DNA from: Psychrobacillus insolitus
Lineage (GTDB): Bacteria > Bacillota > Bacilli > Bacillales_A > Planococcaceae
Assembly: GCF_003254155.1 (NCBI RefSeq)
Contig: NZ_QKZI01000004.1
Coordinates: forward strand, 112,953-176,952
Direction of reading: 5' to 3'
DNA: 64,000 bases
Shown: piece by piece, positions 14,865 to 23,909 of the stretch
Layout: each line of letters begins with the position of its first letter
Position numbering within the stretch: the first letter of the stretch is position 1
The notes under the pieces: generated by a model
What the model was told of the DNA's origin: nothing
What the model saw: only the letters and a program-made list of their open reading frames with translations
The model's database searches: none
Translations under genes and position numbers: made by a program

Positions 14865-16178
14865 TTAATAAAATGTTATACCCAATATTAATGCCACGAT
14901 TAGTGCGAAAGTGATTGGCAATGTCATACTTAAAAATGCATACTTAAATGAATTTTTATGATTCAATCCTGCTAAAGCAAACAATGATAATATTGCACCA
15001 GAATGTGGTAATCCAGTCAATACAGACGATGCAATTGCCGAAATTCTATGCATCGCATCAGGGTTCACACCCATATCTAAATAGGTCTGTGCAAATGCTT
15101 CCATCGCTATTCCTAGACCACCTGATGATGAACCCGTAATTGCTCCAAGTGCGGCTGAAGCAATCGTTAAGCTTATTAATGGATTCCCAGGAATACCTAA
15201 GATGAAATCTGAAATTACCTTAAACCCTGGTGCCATTGTAATAACAACACCGAAAGCAACTGCTGCTGACGTAAAGAAGATAGGTGTAATAGACCCATTC
15301 GCACCTAAACTAAGCGCTGTTTTGTGAGAAGGAATGTATCGATGAAAAAGTACCACTGCTGCTAAAATAGCTACACCCAATCCGATCAATACGATATTAT
15401 CAACTTTCATCGCACTTCCTATAAAAATGATAACGATTAATAGTAAAATTGGTAAGATACTTAAAAAGAAAGAAGGAATCTTTTCTTTCAAAGCAAGTGA
15501 CTCTTCTTTTTCCTCCGCATAAGGAGCAAAAGTGTTGCCATCCGCAATGCTCTTTTTCAAAGCATATCGCATATATACAATCCCCACGATGATTGCAACT
15601 AGTGATGCAACAATCCCCATTAATGGTGCTGCAGTTAGAGTTGTACCTAAGTATTTGGTTGGAACTACGTTTTGAATGGATGGTGTTCCCGGCATCATCG
15701 TCATTGTGAATGTTCCAATTCCTATAAATATTGGAATAACGACTAAATTCCATGCAATGTTCAACTCTTTAAACAACGGCTTCGCTAATGGAATAACAAC
15801 AAACAATACGACAAACAAACTAATTCCGCCGAATGTTAAAATTGCACTAATAACTAAAATGGCGACTAATACAGAAAAAGGTTTTTCCGTTCCTGTAATG
15901 GATAATACTTTTTGCGCTATTGCTTGCGCTGCCCCACTTTTTTCAATATATTGAGCTAAAATTGCGCCTAATAAAAATACTGCAAAATAGTTTATTATAA
16001 ACCCTGCTAAACCTGTCATAAATGAGCTTTCATTTCCTATTAAAGAAGGAAAGAAGTTCATACCATTTGTCACAATTACAACAATTGCTGCAAGTGGTGC
16101 TATGAAAACGATGCTATAACCCTTCATTGCTAGAATGACGATCAGAGCAATCGCAATTAAAATACCTATTGTACCCAT
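14865..16178 (-). CDS. GntP-family permease (probable 3-hydroxybutyrate carrier)
   Basis: 437-residue membrane carrier with about 12-14 hydrophobic segments, including FGGISLFVVLFVVIPLA near 125 and GAITGSSSGGLGIAMEAFAQ near 352, the glycine/serine-rich signature of the GntP family. Known members carry gluconate, D-serine or hydroxy acids. Its position 87 bp upstream of hydroxybutyrate dehydrogenase on the same strand points to 3-hydroxybutyrate as substrate. ATG preceded by AAAGGAGAAAAAAG. A perfect cre site lies about 115 bp upstream, so uptake is probably shut off when better carbon is available. Confidence 0.9.
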   Translation of the reverse strand: MGTIGILIAIALIVILAMKGYSIVFIAPLAAIVVIVTNGMNFFPSLIGNESSFMTGLAGFIINYFAVFLLGAILAQYIEKSGAAQAIAQKVLSITGTEKPFSVLVAILVISAILTFGGISLFVVLFVVIPLAKPLFKELNIAWNLVVIPIFIGIGTFTMTMMPGTPSIQNVVPTKYLGTTLTAAPLMGIVASLVAIIVGIVYMRYALKKSIADGNTFAPYAEEKEESLALKEKIPSFFLSILPILLLIVIIFIGSAMKVDNIVLIGLGVAILAAVVLFHRYIPSHKTALSLGANGSITPIFFTSAAVAFGVVITMAPGFKVISDFILGIPGNPLISLTIASAALGAITGSSSGGLGIAMEAFAQTYLDMGVNPDAMHRISAIASSVLTGLPHSGAILSLFALAGLNHKNSFKYAFLSMTLPITFALIVALILGITFY

Positions 16179-16293
16179 TCTCTTTTTTCTCCTTTGTAAA
16201 GATTTGTTTGTGACAAAACTTCATCATATTTGTGGACATTTGATGTCTAAACACATTATTGCACAATATACCTCGTATTCGAAGTAATAATAA

Positions 16294-16308
16294 TGTTATC
16301 GCTTTCAT
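16294..16308 (-). promoter_or_regulatory. cre site upstream of the GntP permease
   Basis: Minus strand ATGAAAGCGATAACA fits WTGNAANCGNWNNCW at every position. Predicted CcpA repression of hydroxybutyrate uptake. Confidence 0.72.
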
Positions 16309-16540
16309 AACCAAAATGTTATATTGATATCAAAGCGTTGGGAGACATGGCTTCTGATTTATTATATTTATCAGTCAGTTTACCGAATCAATTCTTTAGT
16401 CCTATGGTTTTTAAGTGAATATATGAGGAAAAAAACGGTGAATAATAACTTTCATATCCGAACTTAGATGGTTATGCACTAGACCAGTTTTCAATATTAG
16501 GGAAAAGTATGGATATTACTAATATACGAGGGGTATCATG

Positions 16541-17251
16541 ATGGAAAAAACTAATTTAATATATGTCTACTTGATCATTGCTTTTGTCTTATCGAACATC
16601 CCTTTTTTGCATTCATTGATCAAAGGAAATGCTCGCGTATCGAGGGTTATTCATGCCATTGGAATGAGCGTAGCTTTAGCGAATACGATGGTACACGAAA
16701 GCAGTCATGGACTTATGGCGTTCTTAACAGGTGGTAGAATTAGAGGTATCACGTTATCTGCAGATACATCCGGACTAGCAGAAACAACTTCTAATTCAAG
16801 AATAGCTAGGATTTTGGTTTCCTATGCAGGATATACGGGATCTTCACTAGTTGCCGTTGGACTATTCTACCTTCTCTTTCTTGGTGAATATGCATGGATC
16901 ATTTACTTCTTTGTTATACTTTCAGCAATTAATTGGTTGTTTTGGGTTAGAAATATGTACGGCTTTTTATGGTTAACCTCCTTCATCGGAATAATGGTTT
17001 TCTTCCTATTTAAAGATTTTGGCATCTTATTAATGCACATAAGTATTTTCTTATCTTGTATGGTCCTCGTGCAATCCATAATAAGCGCATTTGTCATTTT
17101 GAAGTTAAGTATCACCAATAGAAAAGATGCTGGAGATACGACAAACCTTGCAAAGTTCACATATATTCCAGCTTTATTTTGGGGCTTATTGTTTTTTGTT
17201 CAATCCATAATCGCCGCTTATTTTATTACAAGACAGTACATATTCTTTTAA
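16541..17251 (+). CDS. M50-type membrane metallopeptidase
   Basis: About 236 residues, almost entirely hydrophobic with six or so membrane helices. The zinc motif HESSH (HExxH) lies in a helix near residue 52 (TMVHESSHGLMAF), as in M50B-like site-2-type proteases; the third ligand is not obvious to me. ATG at 16538 and 16541 are both possible after AGGGGT; I prefer the second by a small margin. It stands alone with no sigma or anti-sigma gene adjacent, so a role in regulated intramembrane proteolysis is only a family-based guess. Confidence 0.8.
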   Translation: MEKTNLIYVYLIIAFVLSNIPFLHSLIKGNARVSRVIHAIGMSVALANTMVHESSHGLMAFLTGGRIRGITLSADTSGLAETTSNSRIARILVSYAGYTGSSLVAVGLFYLLFLGEYAWIIYFFVILSAINWLFWVRNMYGFLWLTSFIGIMVFFLFKDFGILLMHISIFLSCMVLVQSIISAFVILKLSITNRKDAGDTTNLAKFTYIPALFWGLLFFVQSIIAAYFITRQYIFF

Positions 17252-17252
17252 A

Positions 17253-17282
17253 TTATGTCCCTGGGTCAGAAACAACTTGAAC
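17253..17282 (+). repeat. Partial family B repeat
   Basis: ATGTCCCTGGGTCAGAAAC followed by AACTTGAACTGA directly after the stop codon of the metallopeptidase. Confidence 0.6.
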
Positions 17283-17302
17283 TGAGGTGACTGGCACGTT
17301 TG

Positions 17303-17362
17303 GACTATCTATATCAAAAACCATTAAACATACTCATTTATTGATTAAATGAGTATGTTTAA
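17303..17362 (+). repeat. Family E repeat: leader plus perfect hairpin
   Basis: GACTATCTATATC leads to TTAAACATACTCATTTA / TAAATGAGTATGTTTAA, a 17-bp perfect inverted repeat with a 5-base loop. The leader and left arm recur near 41905-41943. It can act as terminator for the gene upstream. Confidence 0.6.
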
Positions 17363-17408
17363 GCAAAGATGAACACATTACTTTTTTAAAAGGGGACATT
17401 TAAATTAG

Positions 17409-18452
17409 ATGCGTATATATAATTATGAATTGTTAAAAATGTTAATGCAACCTATGGAAACCGTTCATTTAATTGCCAAAATTAATGAATATAAAGGAAA
17501 GCAAGAACTATATAAGCAGCAAGCGGCACAAATTTTGGATACTTTAAAAAATATGGCTATTATCCAATCCACAAAAGCATCCAATGCGATTGAAGGTATC
17601 ATTATTACAGATAGTCGTTTAAAGAGCATTATGGAAAGTAAAACAGATCCACTTGATCGTTCAGAAGGTGAAATTGCTGGGTACCGTGATGTTTTACAAT
17701 TGGTACACGCCTCCTACGAAGCCATTCCTGTAAATGCAAACGTTATAATGCAGTTACACAAAGAATTGTATCACTATATTCCAATGGAAGGCGGTCGTTG
17801 GAAAAATGCTGATAACGTCATTAGCGAAACTTATCCTGATGGAACAAAACGAATTCGATTTGAACCTGTTTCGGCGTTTGAAACACCTAGAGCAATGGAA
17901 TTTCTTTGTCAGGAATTACGTGAACGACTAAATAAAGAGGATGTAGAACCACTGATCTTGATTAGTGTCTTCATATTAGACTTTTTATCCATACATCCAT
18001 TTAACGATGGCAATGGACGGATGGCACGTCCCCTTACCCTTTTATTGCTTTATCACTGTGGTTTTGAAGTTGGCCGTTATATTAGTTTAGAAAAAATTAT
18101 TGAAGATACGAAAGAACGATATTATGAAACGCTGCGCCAATCTTCGCAGGACTGGCACAGTAATCAGAACAATATTTCCCCTTGGATCAACTACTTACTC
18201 ATGACATTTATTGCAGCCTACAAGGAATTAGAGGAACGAGTTGGCGTTATCGAAACAAAAAAAGGAAATAAATCTGCACGTGTCTGCCAATTTGTGGAGT
18301 ACAAAATTGGTTTCTTCACAAAAGCAGACATTCGACAAGCTTGCCCCGATGTCAGTGAAGCTACCATTAATCGTGTTTTAAATGAACTAAAAGAAGCGCA
18401 ACTCATTATGCCAGATGGACTTGGGAGAAATGCTAAGTGGAAGAAACTTTAA
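17409..18452 (+). CDS. Fic-family AMP-transferase-like protein with C-terminal winged helix
   Basis: 347 residues. Catalytic motif HPFNDGNGRMAR at 196-207, fully consistent with an active Fic loop. N-terminal inhibitory motif SNAIEG at 58-63 (S/T-xxx-E-G), which makes it a class II, self-inhibited Fic protein. Residues 85-130 form the Fic N-terminal helical domain and about 270-347 a winged helix (ADIRQACPDVSEATINRVLNE). The fold probably modifies proteins by AMP transfer, with DNA binding or dimerisation by the C-terminus. Single gene, no antitoxin needed. ATG after AAAAGGGGACATTTAAATTAG. Second Fic locus in this window. Confidence 0.92.
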   Translation: MRIYNYELLKMLMQPMETVHLIAKINEYKGKQELYKQQAAQILDTLKNMAIIQSTKASNAIEGIIITDSRLKSIMESKTDPLDRSEGEIAGYRDVLQLVHASYEAIPVNANVIMQLHKELYHYIPMEGGRWKNADNVISETYPDGTKRIRFEPVSAFETPRAMEFLCQELRERLNKEDVEPLILISVFILDFLSIHPFNDGNGRMARPLTLLLLYHCGFEVGRYISLEKIIEDTKERYYETLRQSSQDWHSNQNNISPWINYLLMTFIAAYKELEERVGVIETKKGNKSARVCQFVEYKIGFFTKADIRQACPDVSEATINRVLNELKEAQLIMPDGLGRNAKWKKL

Positions 18453-18555
18453 ATTTGGTGTTCTGCATTATTTTTGGGGCTTAGTTTAGTGAAGCTACCC
18501 GGTGTTAGCCACAAACCCGCTGAGCATTTGAGTCTAACATTGGGTACAATTTAAT

Positions 18556-19260
18556 TCACTTATATAAAAAAATCTTCAAATTTTCTTTGTTATCGATAGT
18601 AGCCAGCAAAACATTTTTTATTTCCGTTTGATATTGCATTTTTAAGTTTGAAACTACCCATTGCTCGTCCTTATTAATATGTTGTAACTCCTTTAATTCC
18701 AATTTTCCATCCTTTATGATTAGCTTTGGCAGATCAAAGGGCTCTGTTGCTAACTGATAGTTTGCAGGGGTAAGCGGATTATATTTGGGATCTAAGAATA
18801 CAGAAATTTTTCCGTCTGCCTCCCAGATAGCCAGTGCCACCTTCTTCACATCTTCTACTTTTTCCTCCCGTAGCTCTTCCAATAACACATCAATGGATAT
18901 TCTTGCTTTTTTTAATCCCTTATAAATAATTTCTCCATCCTTCACAAGGTTGATTGGCGGAGCCGTAACGAGTTTTCTAAACCATGGCCATTTTAGAATT
19001 AGAAAAACACCGCCAAGGTATAAGGAAACCAATACAGTGGTTGAAATAACAGAACCTTTTAGCCCAAGATTCTCATCAGATAATGGGTGCGCAATAATAT
19101 TCCCAATGACTAAGGCTATAACAAAATCTAGAAGTCTTAGTTGGGAGATGGCACGTTGACCCATAGCTTTAGCAACAATTACTAAAAAGACAAATGCTAC
19201 AACAGCGCGAAGAATCCACTCAATCGAAGTTAGTGTTTCCTGACTTTGAAAAAAATCCAT
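18556..19260 (-). CDS. DUF421 (YetF/YrbG-like) membrane protein
   Basis: 234 residues: three membrane helices in the first 90 residues (ILRAVVAFVFLVIVAKAMGQR, LLDFVIALVIGNIIAHPLSD, ISTTVLVSLYLGGVFLI) followed by the YetF C-terminal cytosolic domain with INLVKDGEIIYKGL and ARISIDVLLEELRE. This is the classic DUF421 layout, common in spore formers, some copies being made in the forespore. The function is not known. Start at 19260: AAAGGA lies 8 bases before this ATG but only 1 base before the ATG three codons upstream. Confidence 0.9.
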   Translation of the reverse strand: MDFFQSQETLTSIEWILRAVVAFVFLVIVAKAMGQRAISQLRLLDFVIALVIGNIIAHPLSDENLGLKGSVISTTVLVSLYLGGVFLILKWPWFRKLVTAPPINLVKDGEIIYKGLKKARISIDVLLEELREEKVEDVKKVALAIWEADGKISVFLDPKYNPLTPANYQLATEPFDLPKLIIKDGKLELKELQHINKDEQWVVSNLKMQYQTEIKNVLLATIDNKENLKIFLYK

Positions 19261-19418
19261 AGGACACATCCTTTTCTCACAAAACCTACTACTTAGTTTG
19301 CACGGATGTTCTTTTACTAGTCATAATAAGGAGATAAATAAACAAAGATCGGAACATAATTTTCCAAAAGGAGTTATAGTATTATAGAATAAAAACTTTT
19401 GGATAAAAGGAGAGCAAA

Positions 19419-20003
19419 ATGAAAAGCATATTGTATAAGTATATGTCTAAATTCACTTCTCTTACCGAAGAACAACAACTGACCATCGCCAATGAAATTA
19501 AAATCGACGAATTTAAAAAAGGAACAACCCTTCTTAGACAAGGAGATGTTCCTACTAAATGCTATTTTGTGTTAAAGGGATGCATAAGGCAATATTCTGT
19601 AAATGAAAATGGAAAAGAAGTAACGTCCAATTTTTACACGGAAGAACAGGCAATTGCTGTTTTCAATAATCATAAACTAGACAAATCATCCGAATACACT
19701 TTTGCGTGTCTAGAGGATTCAATATTGGTTGTAGGAGATTTAGACATGGAACAGGTCATGTATACCAAACATACACAATTGGAAATAATGACCCGAAAGA
19801 TGATCGAAGAAAACTTTGGGAAAGTACAAGAGGAGTTTGCTACATTTATCGCCTCTACTCCTGAAGAACGTTTGAAGACGTTATTACTAAAAAGACCTGA
19901 ACTAATTGATCGCGTACCGCAACATCAATTGGCAAGCTATCTTGGAATTACTCCAGAATCATTAAGTAGAATAAAAAAACGCTTAGAAGTAGATAGCAAA
20001 TAA
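19419..20003 (+). CDS. Crp/Fnr-family transcriptional regulator (short)
   Basis: 194 residues: cyclic-nucleotide-binding-like barrel 20-125 (RQGDVPTKCYFVLKGCIRQY) and a compact C-terminal helix-turn-helix (VPQHQLASYLGITPESLSRIKK). Cysteine placement does not suggest an iron-sulphur cluster. ATG after AAAAGGAGAGCAAA. It faces the DUF4386 gene tail to tail with a 7-bp gap, a pairing seen often in Bacillales, and likely regulates that gene or itself. The ligand is unknown. Confidence 0.9.
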   Translation: MKSILYKYMSKFTSLTEEQQLTIANEIKIDEFKKGTTLLRQGDVPTKCYFVLKGCIRQYSVNENGKEVTSNFYTEEQAIAVFNNHKLDKSSEYTFACLEDSILVVGDLDMEQVMYTKHTQLEIMTRKMIEENFGKVQEEFATFIASTPEERLKTLLLKRPELIDRVPQHQLASYLGITPESLSRIKKRLEVDSK

Positions 20004-20008
20004 GAGGA

Positions 20009-20036
20009 AGTCACGACTTTTTCGTGACTTTTCCAC
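20009..20036. terminator. Shared bidirectional hairpin
   Basis: AAGTCACGA / TCGTGACTT with T-rich flanks sits between the convergent Crp and DUF4386 genes and overlaps the last codons of the latter. Confidence 0.65.
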
Positions 20037-20688
20037 CTTTGAATAACAGCCATAATCCAAATCCTAACTCCCCTACGATCATCGGTACATTAAAAATAAG
20101 TTCCATTGTTGAGATGATATTTTGTTCGATAAGTAATGCTTTGCCTAGATGAATAACGATATAGCCTATCGCAGCAATTACTAACAAAATAGAAAAAATT
20201 TTAGGGATACTATAGGATTGGAAAGCAATCCACCCCACCACTAGTAGATGCACACCAAAAACAATTAATCCAACAGACCAAATCACCTCAAATGCTTCCA
20301 AGTAAAATGTAACATTTGCTTGAAATTCACCTGTTACTGATCCAGTATTTACGAGCAGTAATACAAAGAGCAAATTTAAAATGGCAATACCTAATATTGT
20401 TGCATACGTAAGGCGCAACCATGAAGACAGTAATGCTAACGCCTGATTAACTGGCTTTAGGAAAATATAAAATGACCAGGCAACAATTACGTCCAGGATC
20501 AAGACAACAATCCACCCTACTATTTCAGCTTTGAACAGCATAATGGATGAAGTGACACTCTGATATGTTGTGCTTACATCACCATATACGACCAGGCTAT
20601 TATGGACATATCCATAAGAAAATCCTGCAACAAGGGCCATAATGATAAGCGCGATGCCCGAAGTAATAGCAGCTGTTCTCAAATTCAT
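20011..20688 (-). CDS. DUF4386 membrane protein
   Basis: 225 residues with six membrane helices, beginning RTAAITSGIALIIMALVAGF and including YLEAFEVIWSVGLIVFGVHL, the best conserved part of DUF4386. Small integral membrane protein of unknown function. Length and helix pattern are normal for the family. Convergent with a Crp-type regulator gene, which is the usual genomic partner. No catalytic residues visible. Confidence 0.85.
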   Translation of the reverse strand: MNLRTAAITSGIALIIMALVAGFSYGYVHNSLVVYGDVSTTYQSVTSSIMLFKAEIVGWIVVLILDVIVAWSFYIFLKPVNQALALLSSWLRLTYATILGIAILNLLFVLLLVNTGSVTGEFQANVTFYLEAFEVIWSVGLIVFGVHLLVVGWIAFQSYSIPKIFSILLVIAAIGYIVIHLGKALLIEQNIISTMELIFNVPMIVGELGFGLWLLFKGGKVTKKS

Positions 20689-20830
20689 TTCATTCTTTGG
20701 TGAACTAATAATAAAATACCCTCCTATTATTGTTTTAATTTTATTGTAATAGAAGGGTTAATATGTTTCATTGACTTAAATCAAGACTAGTAAAAGTGAA
20801 GTTTTTATCGATTGAACAGGAGATGATTTT

Positions 20831-21226
20831 TTGCGTTTATGGCATCAGAGTTTACTAAGCGTTTTACCAAAATCCCAGCTGTTAGCACAGTGGCGTGAAT
20901 TAAATAGTATTTTTGCAAAGGAAAACCGTCATATTTTGATTAATTATATTTATGACTATTCAAAAGATGATTTGTTTACCTATACCCAAATGGTTCTGCA
21001 TGAAATGCGCTCACGCGAAATAAATATTCGCACGGTTGATAAAATGGAACGTTACTTCGCAGATGGACCTTTTGAGAAGGTAACCCATCCATTCGTGCAC
21101 CATCACAACAAGGAATATTTTGAGATATGTTATTTTAATCTAAAAGAAAAATTTATGCGCGGACAGAAGGATTTTGATACGGAGCGCTTTGAGGCTTTGA
21201 AGAAGATATATGAAACGATGGAGTGA
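20831..21226 (+). CDS. Pyrimidine-dimer DNA glycosylase family protein
   Basis: 131 residues beginning MRLWHQSLLSVLPKSQLLAQ, the diagnostic start of the small family related to phage T4 endonuclease V (pyrimidine dimer glycosylase). The N-terminal residue after start-methionine removal is the base-excision nucleophile in T4 endonuclease V; here the second residue is arginine, so catalysis is not assured. The start is a TTG with AGGAG about 8 bases upstream, and the protein only matches the family from there. It is convergent with splB, so two UV-damage genes lie side by side. Confidence 0.75.
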   Translation: MRLWHQSLLSVLPKSQLLAQWRELNSIFAKENRHILINYIYDYSKDDLFTYTQMVLHEMRSREINIRTVDKMERYFADGPFEKVTHPFVHHHNKEYFEICYFNLKEKFMRGQKDFDTERFEALKKIYETME

Positions 21227-21241
21227 GACATTAAACGGGAG

Positions 21242-21284
21242 AAAAAGCGTAAAGCCCCAGTTCCCTGGAGCTTTACGCTTTTTC
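21242..21284. terminator. Bidirectional terminator
   Basis: AAAAAGCGTAAAG / CTTTACGCTTTTT stem between convergent genes. Confidence 0.9.
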
Positions 21285-21291
21285 TAATGGC

Positions 21292-22320
21292 TCAAGTAAA
21301 ATACTCTAACTTCGCATTCGGAAAGTACTTTTCCATATAGCCGTATAGATGAGACTTTATTTCATCCTCTTCGTCCTTTTGGTAAATATACTTACCGATT
21401 CCATACTTGCCCCATTTGTAACGTCTTTTTTCTTCATCTAACTCCAATTTTGTCTTCGGATAATTCTTTTCAATCACTTTTTTCGCAGGTTTCGTAAATC
21501 GATGTTGAATGAATTCAAATGTAATATCATCCCTTGCATCTTGCGGTAATTCCTCGTCCAGTCGTTCAAACATGTGACGGTAGCCTTCTTCCCAGCCATC
21601 ATGAAGGTAAATGGGAGCAACGATAAATCCTAATGGGTAGCCAGCTCTTGCCACTTTCGCTGCAGCCTCAATTCTTTTATCCAGAGGAGAAGTGCCAGGC
21701 TCGAAATTTTTAATGACATAGTCAGCATTTATGCTAAATCGGAATCGCGTATTACCGTTATGTTTGGCGTCCAATAAATGATCGACAAAATGGAATTTCG
21801 TCACAAAACGTAGCCTGCCTAGTTCTGTTTGACCAATATGTTCAATTGCTCTTTTTAATGAGTGGGTCAAGTGATCAATCCCCACAATATCGGATGTACA
21901 CGCAGCTTCGAACCGGGTAATCTCAGGTGCACGTTCTTCAATGTAGCGATCCGCCGCTTCGAAAATTTCCTCGACGTTAACGTAAGTTCGAATATATGGT
22001 TTGCTACCCATCGTCGTTTGCAAATAACAATAATGACAATGCCCCATACATCCTGTCGCAAGAGGGATTGCATATTCGGCTGATGGCTTAGACGTATCGA
22101 ATTTCAACGTTTTTCGAATGCCTACGACTAAGGTAGATTTGGCAATACGATATTTTTGAGCGTCCGTTTCACCCGGCAAATCCCGAATTTGATTGTGCGA
22201 AGTTGTAAAGCGCGTTTCAATCCCCATTTTCTCGAACTTTTCCTTCAGTTCTTTTCCAAGCGGATAATCCAGTGCATTGGGTTCAAAATAAACAAGCTGT
22301 GGTATGAAGGGTTTATTCAT
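21292..22320 (-). CDS. splB: Spore photoproduct lyase
   Basis: 342-residue radical-SAM enzyme that reverts the spore photoproduct (5-thyminyl-5,6-dihydrothymine) in DNA during germination. The cluster motif is C91-x3-C95-x2-C98 (TGCMGHCHYCYL), and Cys141 (EAACTSD) is the hydrogen-donor cysteine; these numbers equal those of the B. subtilis enzyme. Length matches B. subtilis SplB (342). No splA gene upstream. This gene is the best evidence that the organism forms endospores. In B. subtilis it is forespore-expressed under sigma G; I did not identify a promoter here. Confidence 0.96.
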   Translation of the reverse strand: MNKPFIPQLVYFEPNALDYPLGKELKEKFEKMGIETRFTTSHNQIRDLPGETDAQKYRIAKSTLVVGIRKTLKFDTSKPSAEYAIPLATGCMGHCHYCYLQTTMGSKPYIRTYVNVEEIFEAADRYIEERAPEITRFEAACTSDIVGIDHLTHSLKRAIEHIGQTELGRLRFVTKFHFVDHLLDAKHNGNTRFRFSINADYVIKNFEPGTSPLDKRIEAAAKVARAGYPLGFIVAPIYLHDGWEEGYRHMFERLDEELPQDARDDITFEFIQHRFTKPAKKVIEKNYPKTKLELDEEKRRYKWGKYGIGKYIYQKDEEDEIKSHLYGYMEKYFPNAKLEYFT

Positions 22321-22448
22321 AACTGCGAACTACCTAATCCATAATTATTGTCCATTTAATCACCTTTCTCTTTTTTATAGCTTGTCTTAAAAGTGAGAAA
22401 TTATGAAAATGGACTTAATTTCGGGTGAGTGTTCACGAATTGACTGCT

Positions 22449-22523
22449 CCTGTGTAGCAAACCAAAAAGAAAGGTTAAATATTCTCGTTTGTTCGAACTA
22501 ACACGAATATTTCTTAAACAGGG
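22449..22523 (+). repeat. Degenerate family A repeat
   Basis: CCTGTGTAGCAAAC, then GTTTGTTCGAACTAACACGA, then TTTCTTAAACAGGG; same layout and orientation as family A but many substitutions. Confidence 0.6.
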
Positions 22524-22563
22524 CCATTTTTCACGGGGTCACTTCACTTATTGGGTCAAGACT

Positions 22564-22786
22564 TCATTTCCGTTTTTTCTTTCGAGAAGCAGCGTTTTTC
22601 CCTTTTGGGAGCTCATGCCACCTTTTGCCCATAAATAATTCTGCCAGCGGATAAAATGTTTCCAATTCATCTAGCACCAGATCTCCTTCAAAGAAAGTTT
22701 GTTGATCGCCTGTCAGATTCTGAAATTCAAGAGCCAGTTCTTCATAAATTTACCTTCCAGGAACAACTGAAATTTGTGTTGTTCAT
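22564..22786 (-). pseudogene. Frameshifted small gene next to RhuM, family unknown
   Basis: An AGGAGG site sits 10 bases before an ATG at 22786, but the frame from it stops after 14 codons. In the overlapping frames one reads EQHKFQLFLEGKF and then YEELALEFQNLTGDQQTFFE continuing to GKRWHELPKGKNAASRKKKR. Together they give a protein of about 75 residues with a strongly basic tail. At least one frameshift separates the parts. The position, downstream of RhuM and the helicase on the same strand, makes it a former member of that island. No function assigned. Confidence 0.5.
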
Positions 22787-22852
22787 TTATATAATACCTC
22801 CTGACATATTGCTACTATCCATTATAATTAATCGTTTTTTCATGACTATACT

Positions 22853-23842
22853 TCAGAGTTTCTTCTGCTCTAAAAACTTATCAAAATCATCTTTTTTAGG
22901 CTCGGACAATCGTTTCTTATGAAAAATTCCATATTGTTCACCCGCTAATTGTTCTGCTACTTGTTTGCTAACCTTTCCAGCATTCGCGAGAATTTCATGT
23001 TCATTGAACTCTAAAAAGGCATCCAGTTTTTGAATCCAATCTTTCATGTACATTGGTTTTTGTTTTTCCGCTTGTGATTCAGCATAGTCTAAATACATCG
23101 TAACAATTCTATTTAAGCCTTTTATTTCATTTTCCGTCAAGTAATTTTTTGCAACTTTGACATCCTCAAGTCTTATCTTATCGCCCTTCCAAGTTGTTAA
23201 GCCCATATTTTCTTTTGATGCATCAGCTCGTAACTTTATTAACTCTGCAGCTGTGTAACCGTGAATTGCGAAGTGAAGTTTATTTTGCACAGTTGCAAAA
23301 AACTCTCGCGTTATTTGTTCATTTGGATTGTAGTCGATTGAGGTTGCATATATGTCTGTAATTTTGTTATAAAATCGTTTCTCAGATGCACGAATGTCAC
23401 GAATACGTTCGAGCAACTCATCAAAATAATCTTGTCCTAAATTACGAACTTCTTTTAATCGTTCATCATCCATCGTGAAACCTTTAACAATAAATTCATT
23501 TAAGCGTTCTGTAGCCCATTGACGAAATTGTGAACCACGATGTGAACGAACGCGATAACCTATAGCCAAAATCATCTCTAAATTGTAGAAAGTTACTTCA
23601 CGTTCTACCTCTCGTGATCCTTCATTTTGAACTATCCGGTTTTTCCGAATAGTTGCTTCTTCACTAAGTTCACCTTCGCTATAAATGTTTTTAATATGTT
23701 CATTTATAGTAGATATACCTTTTTGAAATAGTTCTGAAATTCCTTTTTGTGTCATCCAGACCGTTTCACCTTCTAACCGAACTTGAATCCTAGTATTGCC
23801 ACTTTCTGTTTGAAACATCAAAAAGCTTGTTTCATTTTCCAT
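22853..23842 (-). CDS. RhuM-family protein
   Basis: 329 residues. The start (FLMFQTESGNTRIQVRLEGE then TVWMTQKGISELFQ) and the middle (YNLEMILAIGYRVRSHRGSQ then FRQWATERLNEFIVKGFTM) are the signature of the RhuM virulence-associated family; the QFRxWA region is shared with Bro-N/KilA-N-like DNA-interacting proteins. The C-terminal half holds a helical Fic/Doc-related region (FFATVQNKLHFAIHGYTAAE). RhuM genes typically lie in genomic islands near restriction or other mobile loci. Here it follows a helicase/nuclease/LexA-type fusion with a 67-bp gap containing a repeat fragment. Activity unknown; intact and in frame. Confidence 0.9.
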   Translation of the reverse strand: MENETSFLMFQTESGNTRIQVRLEGETVWMTQKGISELFQKGISTINEHIKNIYSEGELSEEATIRKNRIVQNEGSREVEREVTFYNLEMILAIGYRVRSHRGSQFRQWATERLNEFIVKGFTMDDERLKEVRNLGQDYFDELLERIRDIRASEKRFYNKITDIYATSIDYNPNEQITREFFATVQNKLHFAIHGYTAAELIKLRADASKENMGLTTWKGDKIRLEDVKVAKNYLTENEIKGLNRIVTMYLDYAESQAEKQKPMYMKDWIQKLDAFLEFNEHEILANAGKVSKQVAEQLAGEQYGIFHKKRLSEPKKDDFDKFLEQKKL

Positions 23843-23878
23843 CTAATCACCCCTGCTTACTAATTTCTTTCAATTGTT

Positions 23879-23904
23879 TTTTGTTCCCTGTTTCAAAAAC
23901 AAAG
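23879..23904 (+). repeat. Family B left-end fragment
   Basis: TTTTGTTCCCTGTTTCAAAA, in the gap between RhuM and the helicase gene. Confidence 0.5.
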
Positions 23905-23909
23905 AATTA

